A stretch of 64,000 bases of DNA from Neptunicella sp048268085. GTDB lineage: Bacteria; Pseudomonadota; Gammaproteobacteria; Enterobacterales; Alteromonadaceae. The DNA is taken from contig NZ_JBLWWF010000003.1 of assembly GCF_048268085.1 (NCBI RefSeq), forward strand, positions 186,001 to 250,000, read 5' to 3'. The notes under the pieces were generated by a model. That model saw only the letters and a list, made by a program, of their open reading frames with translations, made no database searches and was not told where the DNA came from. Of this stretch, positions 1 through 8,922 are shown piece by piece (position 1 is the first letter of the stretch; every line of letters starts with the position of its first letter). The position numbers were made by a program, and so were the translations under genes.

Positions 1-575
1 ACATCTTCAGGTGTGGGCTGTGATGGCAGTCCGATCAAAATATGGCCCAGATGATATTCAACTTGTTCTTCACCTTGTTGATCCATTAATTTGGTCAGGC
101 TTTCTACTTCTTGCGGAGTAATATAGATTCGACGACGCACGTTGGCGCGACGGACTTCACCGGTAATCAGTTCTTTGCGGACTTCCTCGCGGTAGTTATC
201 GTAGCTGATGCCCTCCTTTTTAAGGTTTGCATTCAACTGTTCCATGGTTTGGCCTTCTTCTTTGGCCATGTTGGCAATGGTTTGCTCCAATTGAGGATCG
301 CTGACCTGGATACCCATTCGGTCTGCCATTTGCATTTGCAAGCTGGTTAGGATCAAGCGTTCAATGGCTTGGGTACGTAGTACTTTATCGCTAGGTAATT
401 GTTGATCATTGGTTAACGCATTGCGTTTTACCGTATTAATCAATTCATCAATTTCGCTTTCCAGTACGACACCCTGATTAACGATTACTGCAACTCGATC
501 CAGTTCTTCAACCTTGGCTGCAGAATGGAAAGAAATAAATGCCATCAAGGCTAGACTTGCGAATTTCAATTTCAT
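1..575 (-). CDS. surA: Periplasmic chaperone/peptidyl-prolyl isomerase SurA (N-terminal part)
   Basis: SurA escorts unfolded beta-barrel proteins, including LptD, across the periplasm to the BAM complex. The reading frame starts at the ATG at 575 and runs off the left edge, so about 191 codons are visible. The N-terminus has a signal peptide ending near SAAK. It is followed by the SurA N-domain, with VAVIVNQGVVLESEIDEL and the conserved EVRRRIYITPQEVE segment that leads into the first parvulin domain. It lies 10 bases after lptD on the same strand, the classic lptD-surA order, so the two are probably cotranscribed. The C-terminal parvulin domains are outside the window. Identification is firm from the N-domain sequence and the synteny. 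Confidence 0.95.
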   Translation of the reverse strand, partial: MKLKFASLALMAFISFHSAAKVEELDRVAVIVNQGVVLESEIDELINTVKRNALTNDQQLPSDKVLRTQAIERLILTSLQMQMADRMGIQVSDPQLEQTIANMAKEEGQTMEQLNANLKKEGISYDNYREEVRKELITGEVRRANVRRRIYITPQEVESLTKLMDQQGEEQVEYHLGHILIGLPSQPTPED

Positions 576-585
576 ACTTTTTGTT

Positions 586-2796
586 CTACTCATTCAGAAA
601 GTAAGGCTGACGGTATCCAAATAAACCGTCATTCAATAATGCACGGGCGGAATTTCCGCCACCCATACCCTTAAATATAAATTTCAATGCAATGCCGGAT
701 TCAAAGGTATTGGTACTTTGTCCACCGGTTTGATCAAATCTGTTATTCAAATAACGCTGGCTAACAAATTGGATTGACCAACAACAGGATTCGTATTGTA
801 CGCCAGCATAACTCTCAATGGTACGGTGACTCGTCATATCTTTATACCATCGGCCAACCCAATGCCAATTCTGATTGATCGGCCAGCTGGCTGTTACGCC
901 TAATTGGTCAATTTGTTCACCAGAAAGTTCACGAACATAACGATGAGATATTTGTATCAGCTTGTTTTCGGCCAGTTGGTAGTCTAGTGACAAACTGCTT
1001 TTATCCAACTTGTTACTGGTACTGTCCATTTGCACTTCACTGTGCATAAACCATTTACTGCCCAGTTTCCAATCCAGTTCACCGGCTAATGCGGATCGAT
1101 TGGTATCTTTGTGTGCTTCAAGGACCCGATTATCTGCCAGATAAAATATTTGCCCAATGCTCAGACGGAATTGTTCTTCATCGTTTTCATCCAAAAAACG
1201 GCTGGTTAAACCCAGCGTAATTTGATTGGTGTCGCTGATCCGATCCAGTCCGGTGAATTCCTGGCCACGAAACAAACCGGCAAAGTTATTTTGCAAGCGG
1301 GTGGTATCATACAACCCTATATTGGTTTGATCTTGGTAACTGGTATATAAATATTGGATTTTAGGCTCTAAAGTTTGAGTAATACTGTTGCCAAACCAGT
1401 TACTGGGTCGTTCAAAATTCATCGCTCCGTATAAACGACCTCGGCCAATAGTTCTGCTTACCTGTTCATCCAACCCATATTGTTCACCATTTTGTTGGCG
1501 ATAATTGGTTTGTAATAATGTGGCCTCAGCAGTAAATTCCCCCCAGTTTTCAAATTTGGACCATCGCAAACTAGGTGCAATATGAAAACGGGTCGCTGCA
1601 GATGCTCCTTCTTCGGCACTGTCAAAATAGGTTAATTCGCTATGTAAACTGAAATCTACATCGCTAAACCAAGGTTGGATATAATCCAGTTTAAGTTCTG
1701 GTAGCGCTCGATAACTATCAGGGTGATTACCAATGAGCTGAAAATCCCGCAAATCAGCACTGAAGGATAAATTTTCATTGTGATATTGAATGCCTGCATT
1801 ACGGTATAAATGGGTATCGGCACGACTATAAAAATCCGAGTCTAGATCAACAATGTAGTTGTCATCACTGATCCCGTTAATATTGATATTAACCTGCCAA
1901 CCAGGCGCAAAATTGCCTTTATGAATAAATCGATAAAAATAGCGGGGATCTTCATTCAGTTCGCGGCGATCATGTTGCAGGTATTCAAGATCTATCTGGC
2001 CGCTTTGTTGTTCGGTTAAATAGCGGAACTCAGTCTTAAGCTGTACCCCTCTGCTTACCATCGCGCGCGGCGAGAATGTCATGTCATAATTATCCGCGAT
2101 ATTCCAATACAATGGTTGCTCATAACTTAAACCGGTACTATCGGAACTGGATATTTTGGGGAACAGCAAACCCGATTGGCGTTGATCGGTGACTGGAAAA
2201 CGAAAATAAGGCAAATAAAAAACAGGTACGTCCATTAAATAAAAGCGAGCATTTTTGGCTTCACCCCATATTTCCCCTGGACGAAGTTGAATAGTGCTAG
2301 CCACCATTTGCCAGTCTTCCTGTCCTGCCGGGCAGGTAGTAAAACTCACATCTTCAAGTTTAATGCCTTCTTCTTTACTGAGTTCTATACGTTGTGCGTT
2401 GCCTCGCCCACTGATTCCCAGCATGCGATATTCGGTCTTGTCCAGAGAGAGCTCACCGGACTGAAAGTCCAACTGCACATCTTCGCTGCTGACTTTAAGT
2501 TGCTTGTCTTGATAACGGATATTGCCACTGGCATTCAATTGCTGGCTAATTTTGTCGATTCGGGCTTGTTGAGCCTTAATTTGTGCACTATCACTAATTA
2601 TTTGCACTTTTCCGGCAAACTTTGCCAGACTATTTTGCTTTACTGAGGTACTTAATGCTTTTACTTCAAGGCCTGTACCCACATCCCTTAACTGTAAATC
2701 AGATGAATCCATTGGCACCGGACACTGGTTATCCTGAGCGTAAGTAACAACGCTCAGACTAAGCAATGATAAAGTGACTAACTGGTTACATTTCAT
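586..2796 (-). CDS. lptD: LPS-assembly outer membrane protein LptD
   Basis: LptD is the beta-barrel of the LptDE translocon that inserts lipopolysaccharide into the outer leaflet. The 736-residue protein has a signal peptide (about residues 1-20), an OstA/LptA-like periplasmic domain (about 45-160) and a long C-terminal barrel. The four cysteines of the essential disulfide pattern are visible: C25 and C155 in the N-domain, and the adjacent pair C671-C672 (motif ESCCWS) near the end. This matches the E. coli arrangement of two N-terminal cysteines plus a CC pair. It is followed by surA after 10 bases and is divergent from djlA. I looked for a sigma-E promoter upstream but found no convincing match. 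Confidence 0.97.
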   Translation of the reverse strand: MKCNQLVTLSLLSLSVVTYAQDNQCPVPMDSSDLQLRDVGTGLEVKALSTSVKQNSLAKFAGKVQIISDSAQIKAQQARIDKISQQLNASGNIRYQDKQLKVSSEDVQLDFQSGELSLDKTEYRMLGISGRGNAQRIELSKEEGIKLEDVSFTTCPAGQEDWQMVASTIQLRPGEIWGEAKNARFYLMDVPVFYLPYFRFPVTDQRQSGLLFPKISSSDSTGLSYEQPLYWNIADNYDMTFSPRAMVSRGVQLKTEFRYLTEQQSGQIDLEYLQHDRRELNEDPRYFYRFIHKGNFAPGWQVNININGISDDNYIVDLDSDFYSRADTHLYRNAGIQYHNENLSFSADLRDFQLIGNHPDSYRALPELKLDYIQPWFSDVDFSLHSELTYFDSAEEGASAATRFHIAPSLRWSKFENWGEFTAEATLLQTNYRQQNGEQYGLDEQVSRTIGRGRLYGAMNFERPSNWFGNSITQTLEPKIQYLYTSYQDQTNIGLYDTTRLQNNFAGLFRGQEFTGLDRISDTNQITLGLTSRFLDENDEEQFRLSIGQIFYLADNRVLEAHKDTNRSALAGELDWKLGSKWFMHSEVQMDSTSNKLDKSSLSLDYQLAENKLIQISHRYVRELSGEQIDQLGVTASWPINQNWHWVGRWYKDMTSHRTIESYAGVQYESCCWSIQFVSQRYLNNRFDQTGGQSTNTFESGIALKFIFKGMGGGNSARALLNDGLFGYRQPYFLNE

Positions 2797-2924
2797 ACTG
2801 AGTTAAAATATTTAACAGGGCAAAAGGCCTTGGCGGGCGAATCAGGCTACAGATTTTAAGGGTTTCAGCGGAATTTACCAGTAAAGTTCGCAAATAATGC
2901 CAAACTTCTAATCTAGGGGGGCTT

Positions 2925-2933
2925 TGGTATAAC
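2925..2933 (+). promoter_or_regulatory. Putative extended -10 promoter for djlA
   Basis: TGGTATAAC fits an extended -10 element (TG-n-TATAAT with one mismatch), about 47 bases before the djlA start. No good -35 hexamer is visible at the usual distance, which extended -10 promoters can tolerate. Assigned by motif only. Confidence 0.4.
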
Positions 2934-2979
2934 ATGCGCATGACAAACAATTCATTTGCCAAACTTTTGGAGGCCGATA

Positions 2980-3828
2980 ATGCGGATTTGGGGAAAAGTG
3001 CTGGGAACCTTGTTTGGCTTTATGTTTGGCCGGATTGCTGGTGCTATATTGGGTTTTATTGTCGGCCATATGTTCGATCGTGGTTACAGTCAGGATTTCG
3101 ATCAAATGGGGGGCTTTGGTCGCTTTTTTTCCAGCTCTAATGAATTACGTAAGCAAGCTATTTTCTTTCATGCACTATTTTCGTTGATCGGTCATGTCGC
3201 TAAAGCCAACGGCAAGGTGACTAAAGACGAGATCCTGATGGCAAGCAACTTGATGGATCAAATGAATTTGCAGGGTGATATTCGTCGCGAAGCTCAACAG
3301 GCGTTTAATGAGGGCAAAGCTGCTGATTTTCCGGTGAAGGATATTTTACTGGAATTTAAAGAGTCCTGTCATGGTCGTCGCGATATTATGCAGGTGTTTT
3401 TGGAAATACTCATCCAAGCCGCTTATGCCGATGGTAAATTACACTCGGAAGAACAGCGAGTGTTGGAAACGGCAGCGAGGATCCTGGGATTTCGCGAAAA
3501 TGAATTGCTTTATTTGCTGTCGATATACGAAGCAGAACAACGCTTTCGACAAGGCCGAGGCCAAGCGGGTCAACAACACTATCGTCAGCGCCAACAAAAG
3601 CAAGCGGCTTATGGCCGCACTGAGTCACTTGATGATGCTTATCGTATTCTCGGCGTGAAAAAATCAGATTCTGCAGCAGATATTAAAAAAGCCTATCGTA
3701 AATTGATGAGTGAACATCATCCGGATAAATTGGTATCCAAAGGTTTACCCAAACAGGCAATGGAAATCGCCAAAGCCAAGACACAAGATATTCAAGCGGC
3801 CTACGAGCTGATTAAACAACAAAAATAG
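2980..3828 (+). CDS. djlA: Membrane-anchored co-chaperone DjlA (TerB + J domain)
   Basis: DjlA is an inner-membrane DnaJ-like protein that stimulates DnaK ATPase activity and is linked to envelope stress signalling. The protein has 282 residues: an N-terminal glycine-rich transmembrane segment (starting MRIWGKVLGTLFGFMFG), a central TerB-like helical domain (about 50-170), and a C-terminal J domain with HPD at 247-249. I chose the ATG at 2980 over an in-frame ATG at 2956. A GGAGG (2969-2973) sits 6 bases ahead of 2980, and E. coli DjlA also begins directly with its membrane segment. It is divergent from lptD, the usual neighbour. Confidence 0.93.
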   Translation: MRIWGKVLGTLFGFMFGRIAGAILGFIVGHMFDRGYSQDFDQMGGFGRFFSSSNELRKQAIFFHALFSLIGHVAKANGKVTKDEILMASNLMDQMNLQGDIRREAQQAFNEGKAADFPVKDILLEFKESCHGRRDIMQVFLEILIQAAYADGKLHSEEQRVLETAARILGFRENELLYLLSIYEAEQRFRQGRGQAGQQHYRQRQQKQAAYGRTESLDDAYRILGVKKSDSAADIKKAYRKLMSEHHPDKLVSKGLPKQAMEIAKAKTQDIQAAYELIKQQK

Positions 3829-3837
3829 AGTTTAACA

Positions 3838-5163
3838 ATGAAAAAAATACTGGTTATTTTGCTGGCGATTATTGCTTTACTGAGTTTGGTGATGCCTCGA
3901 TGGTTAGGTTTTTCGCTATGGTCGCTAGGTGATGCCATTGACGTCTCTACCGGAATGGGGGCAAAACTGGCCTGTTCCGGACATTTTGTATCGGGGTTTG
4001 ATGATAGGCAAAATCTGACTGATTTGGCGTCTTATTCACCAGCCAATCAGTTACTTGATATTGATTATGATGAGACTAAAAACCAGGTGACTGCCAGTTT
4101 GTTAGGCATGGCCGAAACCACCGCCACCTATCGACCCGGATTGGGTTGTACATTAGATATTGGTGATACCAGCGCACTAGATAGGGTGACCATACCACCA
4201 CTTCAAACCACTTCGAAGGGATTGCCTGTTGTTGTGGACGTGAATTTGCAAGATAGAATAAATGCCATGCTGCAGCAGGATAATCGGGCTGGTTATCAGA
4301 CTCGTGCCCTGTTGATGGTTAAAAATGGGCAGGTGGTTGCTCAGGCTTATGCTCCCGGCATTGACGAGAATACGCCTTTACTCGGTTGGTCGATGGGCAA
4401 AAGTCTGACCGCCATGCTTCAGGGTCGCATGCAACAACTGGATATGCTGAGCACCGATGAAACACACCTGTTCGACCAGTGGCAACAGGATGATAGGGCG
4501 CAGATAAGTTTAGAGAATTTATTACAAATGAGCTCGGGTCTGGAGTTTGATGAAACCTATGCACCGGGCACGGATTCCACTCGCATGTTGTTCAGTGCTC
4601 ATAGTGCCTCAGAGGTAGCGATGCAAAGTCCGTTAATGTTGCCAATCGGAACACATTTCTCCTATTCATCAGGTACCGCTAATTTGATTGCTCGTTTACT
4701 ATTTCAAAGAGCGGGTGGCACGGTACAAGCCCAACTGGATTTTTTGCATCAGCAACTATTGGCTCCATTGGGCATGAGTCATACGGTGTTTGAACCCGAT
4801 CCTAGTGGTGTTTGGGTTGGCAGTTCCTATATTTATGCTTCAGCTCTAGATTGGGCCGTATTAGGCCAATTAATGCTCAATCAAGGTGAGTTTAATGGTC
4901 AGCAATTGCTGCCTAAAGCTTGGGTAGAACAGGCCAGTTCCCCTAATCATAGTGATGACCCCCGCTATGGTTATCAGTTTTGGCTTAATCGTGGTACAAG
5001 ACAATTGCGCTGGCCAGAGTTACCCGCTGATGCGTATGCCATGAACGGGAATCGACAACAGGCCGTGATGATTATTCCATCTAAGCAAACCGTTTTGGTA
5101 CGTTTGGGATGGACGTCCGGTTCTTATCCTATGGCGACAAATTTTGCCGCGCTGTTGCAATAG
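3838..5163 (+). CDS. Beta-lactamase-related (class C type) serine hydrolase
   Basis: A 441-residue member of the penicillin-binding-protein-like serine hydrolase family (Pfam Beta-lactamase). The N-terminus carries a membrane or signal segment (residues 3-20). The catalytic SxxK tetrad is S185-M-G-K188, and the second motif is Y276-S-S in FSYSSGTANL. The substrate cannot be deduced: family members include esterases, D-aminopeptidases and 6-aminohexanoate-dimer hydrolases, and resemblance to nylon-oligomer hydrolases is superficial. It follows djlA after 9 bases and may be cotranscribed. It converges on the PepSY gene with only 2 bases between stop codons. Confidence 0.85.
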   Translation: MKKILVILLAIIALLSLVMPRWLGFSLWSLGDAIDVSTGMGAKLACSGHFVSGFDDRQNLTDLASYSPANQLLDIDYDETKNQVTASLLGMAETTATYRPGLGCTLDIGDTSALDRVTIPPLQTTSKGLPVVVDVNLQDRINAMLQQDNRAGYQTRALLMVKNGQVVAQAYAPGIDENTPLLGWSMGKSLTAMLQGRMQQLDMLSTDETHLFDQWQQDDRAQISLENLLQMSSGLEFDETYAPGTDSTRMLFSAHSASEVAMQSPLMLPIGTHFSYSSGTANLIARLLFQRAGGTVQAQLDFLHQQLLAPLGMSHTVFEPDPSGVWVGSSYIYASALDWAVLGQLMLNQGEFNGQQLLPKAWVEQASSPNHSDDPRYGYQFWLNRGTRQLRWPELPADAYAMNGNRQQAVMIIPSKQTVLVRLGWTSGSYPMATNFAALLQ

Positions 5164-5165
5164 GG

Positions 5166-6224
5166 TTATGCAGAGGATTTTATCCGTTCTTTTTTACGGC
5201 GACAGAGACTATAAGCTATGCCGCTGAATAGTAATAAAGTAGGGATTAATCCGCTAATGAATAAAGCCAATTTAAACAGGTTTCCCCCGACTGACGCCAC
5301 ATGTAATGGATAGAGTTTGTTATTAAGTTCCTGTCCTGTACCCAACTGATTCGATAAGGTGCTCCGTAATACCTGACCATCCGCTGGATCCAGTATTAGT
5401 ACACTGCGGCCATTGGGGTGCCACTCATCTTTATCTCTGGCTCTAAATGATACCGGGCTGTTCGCTCCTGCACGTAATCGGAATAGGCGGAATTGAGCTT
5501 GTGGCCAATGTTGCTGCGCAAGGGTTAACATGCTTTGCCAGTTTGTTTGTCCTACCGGGAAGGGAGCAACTAATTTAACCGGCGCAGGCGGAGCGGGATC
5601 GGTAAACAGCCATGACAAACTGCTTTTGGTAATAGAACTGTAGATCACTAATGTACCGCTAATCACACTTAGTAATAATAATGGAGCGAATACACTGGCA
5701 GTAGCGCTATGCCATTGCCGCGCAATCCGAAACCAGTTTCCTTGCCAGGACAAACGCCATAGTCGCCAGTGCCAATGTCTGGGCCACCAACGGATCAAGC
5801 CACTGACAATCAGCACAAAAGTGAATAACCCTACAAAACCGAGGATATCGTGACCCAGATCGGCCAATAATAAGTGCAGGTGAAAATCGTATAACCAGTC
5901 AATCCAGTCGCCATGGGGAGAACGGACTAATATAGATTGGAACTGTTGATTAAAGTAATGGTGTTCACCGGAATAAGTCGTAACGTCTAGCCATGGTGCA
6001 TCGGCCGAAGGAAGTCTTACCGAACGGTATTGGGGATCCTGCTGTAACCGGTTGAGCAACGGTCCCCAGTGACTAATATTGCTAACCGGTTGACTGGCCG
6101 CCAGTGACGGATATTGCCATTGCAACAAGGTGTTCTTATACAGTAAAACCGCACCGCTAAGGCTGACCAATACAAACCAGATCCCGATTAGCCAGCCAAG
6201 CCAGCGATGCAGTTTTATTATCAT
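5166..6224 (-). CDS. PepSY-associated transmembrane protein (PiuB-like)
   Basis: A 352-residue inner-membrane protein of the PepSY_TM family. The N-terminus MIIKLHRWLGWLIGIWF is the typical first helix with the conserved HRWLG motif. Further helices lie near residues 125-145, 175-200 and 315-340, with a periplasmic loop holding PepSY-type segments. Such proteins are frequent partners of siderophore receptors, and some act in reduction or processing of ferric siderophores; the exact role is unsettled. It lies 18 bases downstream of a TonB receptor on the same strand, so the pair is probably one iron-regulated transcript. No strong ribosome binding site is visible. Confidence 0.85.
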   Translation of the reverse strand: MIIKLHRWLGWLIGIWFVLVSLSGAVLLYKNTLLQWQYPSLAASQPVSNISHWGPLLNRLQQDPQYRSVRLPSADAPWLDVTTYSGEHHYFNQQFQSILVRSPHGDWIDWLYDFHLHLLLADLGHDILGFVGLFTFVLIVSGLIRWWPRHWHWRLWRLSWQGNWFRIARQWHSATASVFAPLLLLSVISGTLVIYSSITKSSLSWLFTDPAPPAPVKLVAPFPVGQTNWQSMLTLAQQHWPQAQFRLFRLRAGANSPVSFRARDKDEWHPNGRSVLILDPADGQVLRSTLSNQLGTGQELNNKLYPLHVASVGGNLFKLALFISGLIPTLLLFSGIAYSLCRRKKERIKSSA

Positions 6225-6242
6225 CTATCTATGCGACGTCGT

Positions 6243-8312
6243 TTAGAATGAATGTTGCCAGTTCAGACTCAGAGTACGTCCTGTGCCTGCGAAGTAGCGG
6301 TTATTTGCGCCATTGGTCTGGGCATAATAGCCGATATACTGCTTGTCGGTCAGATTATCCAGTCCTAGTGAAAACAGGCCGTACTGATCGTGTTGATAAT
6401 TGATGGCTAAATCAACGCTATTATAACCATCGAAGTCATTACCGCTGTTAAAGTTCATATCGAACAACATATTCAGTTGTAACCGGCTGCTTAACCCGTT
6501 TGACCACTGTTGCATCCAGTACAGGTTGAGTCTTTGTGGAGCAATGTTGACTCCGCCCAAATCAGTTTCGACGACACCGTCCTGATCACCGTCGTATTGG
6601 CCAGCCGCTCTGGCATAGGTGGCGCCAATTGTCGTGTTGTCGATAAAAATTTGCCCATCGGTTTCGAATCCGGCAATTTCGGTCTTCTCACGTTTAACGC
6701 TATAAATACCATCAGCATTGGCGGCCAGACGTGAGCCTAAATCAGAATCCGATTGAAAGTAGCTGGATTGCAAATGCAACCAATTGTTAGTGTATTCAAA
6801 ACCAACTTCACGGTTGTCAGAAATCACCGGTTGCAGATCCAAAAAGCTGCTAACTGACAAGCCAGCGACATTGATGCCCCTCAGTACCCGGCCAACATCC
6901 GGCATGCTAAAACCTTCACTGTAACTGGCGTATAAACGCAGTTCTGGCGTGGTTTGCCAGACTATCCCGGCATTGTTGAGTAACTCGTTAAAGCTGGGGG
7001 AACCGCCCTCAACAAAGGTGCTGTTATATGAGGCTAGGGTGGTGAAATCGTCGACCTTCAATTTACCGTATTCATAGCGAACGCCGTAACTGAGGGTCAG
7101 ATTATCAACACCCCGAAAGCGTAATTGTGCAAAAGGCGCGATATTATTAAATTGGGTTTCAGGTACCCATTTACGTCCGGTGATCGCCAATTCCTGAAAG
7201 GTTTCGTCCTGCAACCAGTCAATACCGGAAATAACATCCAGATGACTACCGCCCCAATTGCCCTTAAACCAGGTTAGACGGCTACCGAGTTTTTTCGATT
7301 TATTTTGCGACTGATCAAACAGATTGTCACCATAGTCCGGATCCTGAAAGGTACCAGCGGCACTGCCACCATATAATGCAGCAAAATCCTGATAAAACAG
7401 CTGCCAGCTGAGCTGTCCACCAAACACATTCTGGTGTTGATAATCCAGCGAACTGGTGGTGACTCTGTTACGCGGCGCGCCGCCTTCAGGCTCGCCCTCA
7501 ATGGAGGTAGCCGGTACGCCATTATCAACATCACCGACAACCGGCTGGTAATCCCCATTACCTTCAATATTGTAATGATTTACCATCCATTGCAGGCTTT
7601 GCTCTTTATCCAACTGGGCAGTGTATTTTACAAACACATCGAGGCTATCCGAGTCCATAGTGTCGCCCTGAGTGGAATCGATACCGATAAGCTCACCGTT
7701 AGCGTCGCGATACATCCCGGTTGTCCGCATGGACACACCGGCCACCAGGCCGTTGTTATTATCGCCATGGCTAAATAAATAGCTGGCTTTCATGCTCTGG
7801 CTATCACTGCCACCGGATGTTGGGGTGGAAAAACCAGCGGCCACTTGATGGGGATTGTCCCCCGCGGATTTGGTAATAATATTGATAATACCGCCACTGG
7901 CACCCATGCCCTGAATGGCGTTTGAGCCGCGGATTACTTCGATACGCTCGATCATGGCTGGATCAATAGTATTGCCATCGCGTCCGCCGCTTCGAAGTGG
8001 ATTGGATTGCGGTACCCCGTCAATCATATACAGTGGCTCGCGGCCGCGTAAAGTTTCACCGCTGGAGGTGAGCTTTTGTCTGCTTGGTGAAAAGGCCGGT
8101 AGTAAATTACCAAGGATTTGCGATATGTCTTGAGTAAATGCCAATTGTTGCTGTATTTGCTGTTGGGAGATCACGCTGACGGTGGCAGGAACAGTGCTGA
8201 CAGGTACTGCAGCACGCGTCGCCGTCACGGCAATTTTTTCTAATTCCTGATTATCATTAGCTAATGTATAAAACGATAACGCTGCTAGCGGCAATAAAAC
8301 AAAACGGGACAT
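6243..8312 (-). CDS. TonB-dependent siderophore-type receptor
   Basis: A 689-residue outer-membrane receptor. The signal peptide (about 1-18) is followed by a TonB box-like stretch LEKIAVTATRA. A plug domain follows (about 40-150, with IERIEVIRGSNAIQGMGASGGIINIITK). A 22-strand barrel ends in the terminal phenylalanine of LNWQHSF. Length and plug sequence fit the iron-siderophore/heme receptor group rather than the about 1000-residue carbohydrate receptors. The downstream PepSY gene and the upstream Fur-box-like site support an iron role. The ligand cannot be assigned from sequence alone. Confidence 0.9.
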   Translation of the reverse strand: MSRFVLLPLAALSFYTLANDNQELEKIAVTATRAAVPVSTVPATVSVISQQQIQQQLAFTQDISQILGNLLPAFSPSRQKLTSSGETLRGREPLYMIDGVPQSNPLRSGGRDGNTIDPAMIERIEVIRGSNAIQGMGASGGIINIITKSAGDNPHQVAAGFSTPTSGGSDSQSMKASYLFSHGDNNNGLVAGVSMRTTGMYRDANGELIGIDSTQGDTMDSDSLDVFVKYTAQLDKEQSLQWMVNHYNIEGNGDYQPVVGDVDNGVPATSIEGEPEGGAPRNRVTTSSLDYQHQNVFGGQLSWQLFYQDFAALYGGSAAGTFQDPDYGDNLFDQSQNKSKKLGSRLTWFKGNWGGSHLDVISGIDWLQDETFQELAITGRKWVPETQFNNIAPFAQLRFRGVDNLTLSYGVRYEYGKLKVDDFTTLASYNSTFVEGGSPSFNELLNNAGIVWQTTPELRLYASYSEGFSMPDVGRVLRGINVAGLSVSSFLDLQPVISDNREVGFEYTNNWLHLQSSYFQSDSDLGSRLAANADGIYSVKREKTEIAGFETDGQIFIDNTTIGATYARAAGQYDGDQDGVVETDLGGVNIAPQRLNLYWMQQWSNGLSSRLQLNMLFDMNFNSGNDFDGYNSVDLAINYQHDQYGLFSLGLDNLTDKQYIGYYAQTNGANNRYFAGTGRTLSLNWQHSF

Positions 8313-8357
8313 ATAATTTCCTGAGGGGTAAATAAACGGACGATGACAAGAATGCCA

Positions 8358-8377
8358 TTGAGAATAATTCGTATTTA
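8358..8377 (-). promoter_or_regulatory. Putative Fur box upstream of the TonB receptor
   Basis: The interval reads TTGAGAATAATTCGTATTTA on the plus strand. Its complement contains AATTATTCTCAA, close to the right half of the classical Fur 19-mer (inverted ATTATC/GATAAT units). By hand count it has about 10 of 14 matches to the 7-1-7 Fur motif. It lies 46-65 bases upstream of the receptor start, where a Fur repressor would overlap the promoter. Motif match only. Confidence 0.5.
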
Positions 8378-8470
8378 ATCATATTGAACTGATTTCAGTC
8401 AACTGATGTTGGCTGAAATTCACTAAAAGTGACTATCGCAATGAGAGCTCAGTGTGCGGGCCAAGAGAGG

Positions 8471-8908
8471 TTATTCACCAATATCCTCATTCCACAATTC
8501 GGGATGATGTTGAATAAAGTCAGACATCAATTGTTGGCATTGGGGATCATCCAAAACGGTAACGTCGACGCCGCGAGAACGGACATAGTCTTCAGGACCT
8601 TTAAAGGTTTTATTTTCCCCGATAACAATTTTGGGAATACCATAAAGTAGCGCGGTGCCACTGCACATATCGCAAGGCGACAAAGTTGAATACAGGGTGG
8701 CTTTTTTGTAATCGGCGGCTTTTAGACGACCTACATTTTCGAAGCAATCCATTTCAGCATGTAGAATGGGACTACCTTTTTGAACTCGCTGGTTATGACC
8801 ACGGCCAACAATGTTGCCATCAATCACTAATACCGAGCCAATTGGAATACCACCTTCGGCCAGCCCTTGCTTAGCTTGTTCAATTGCGGCGGAGAGAAAT
8901 TTATCCAT
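8471..8908 (-). CDS. Cytosine deaminase-like zinc enzyme, yeast Fcy1 type
   Basis: A 145-residue member of the cytidine/deoxycytidylate deaminase superfamily. The zinc and proton-transfer signature is complete: H50-A-E52 and P78-C79-D-M-C82. The whole protein resembles fungal cytosine deaminase (Fcy1) as I recall it, not bacterial CodA or TadA. Shared features are EGGIPIG, GRGHNQR, the STLSPCDMC core, YGIPKIVIGEN and the C-terminal WNEDIGE, which in yeast closes over the substrate. Likely reaction: cytosine to uracil plus ammonia in pyrimidine salvage. AGGA precedes the ATG by about 6 bases. It is followed by nothing on the same strand for about 150 bases and preceded by the TMEM175-like gene. 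Substrate is inferred by resemblance; another small aminated base is possible. Confidence 0.85.
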   Translation of the reverse strand: MDKFLSAAIEQAKQGLAEGGIPIGSVLVIDGNIVGRGHNQRVQKGSPILHAEMDCFENVGRLKAADYKKATLYSTLSPCDMCSGTALLYGIPKIVIGENKTFKGPEDYVRSRGVDVTVLDDPQCQQLMSDFIQHHPELWNEDIGE

Positions 8909-8922
8909 AAATATCCTGTAGA

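Noticed and set aside
2287..2646. 119-codon open frame on the plus strand inside lptD
   Set aside because: It is the antisense shadow of lptD codons; no ribosome binding site and no recognisable protein features.
2797..2900. Sigma-E promoter for lptD
   Set aside because: lptD is sigma-E controlled in E. coli, but no GGAAC-type -35 with a matching -10 at proper spacing could be found upstream.
5161..5168. Two-base gap between convergent stop codons as an unusual feature
   Set aside because: Tight convergence without a terminator is common in compact genomes, and no overlapping structure was seen.
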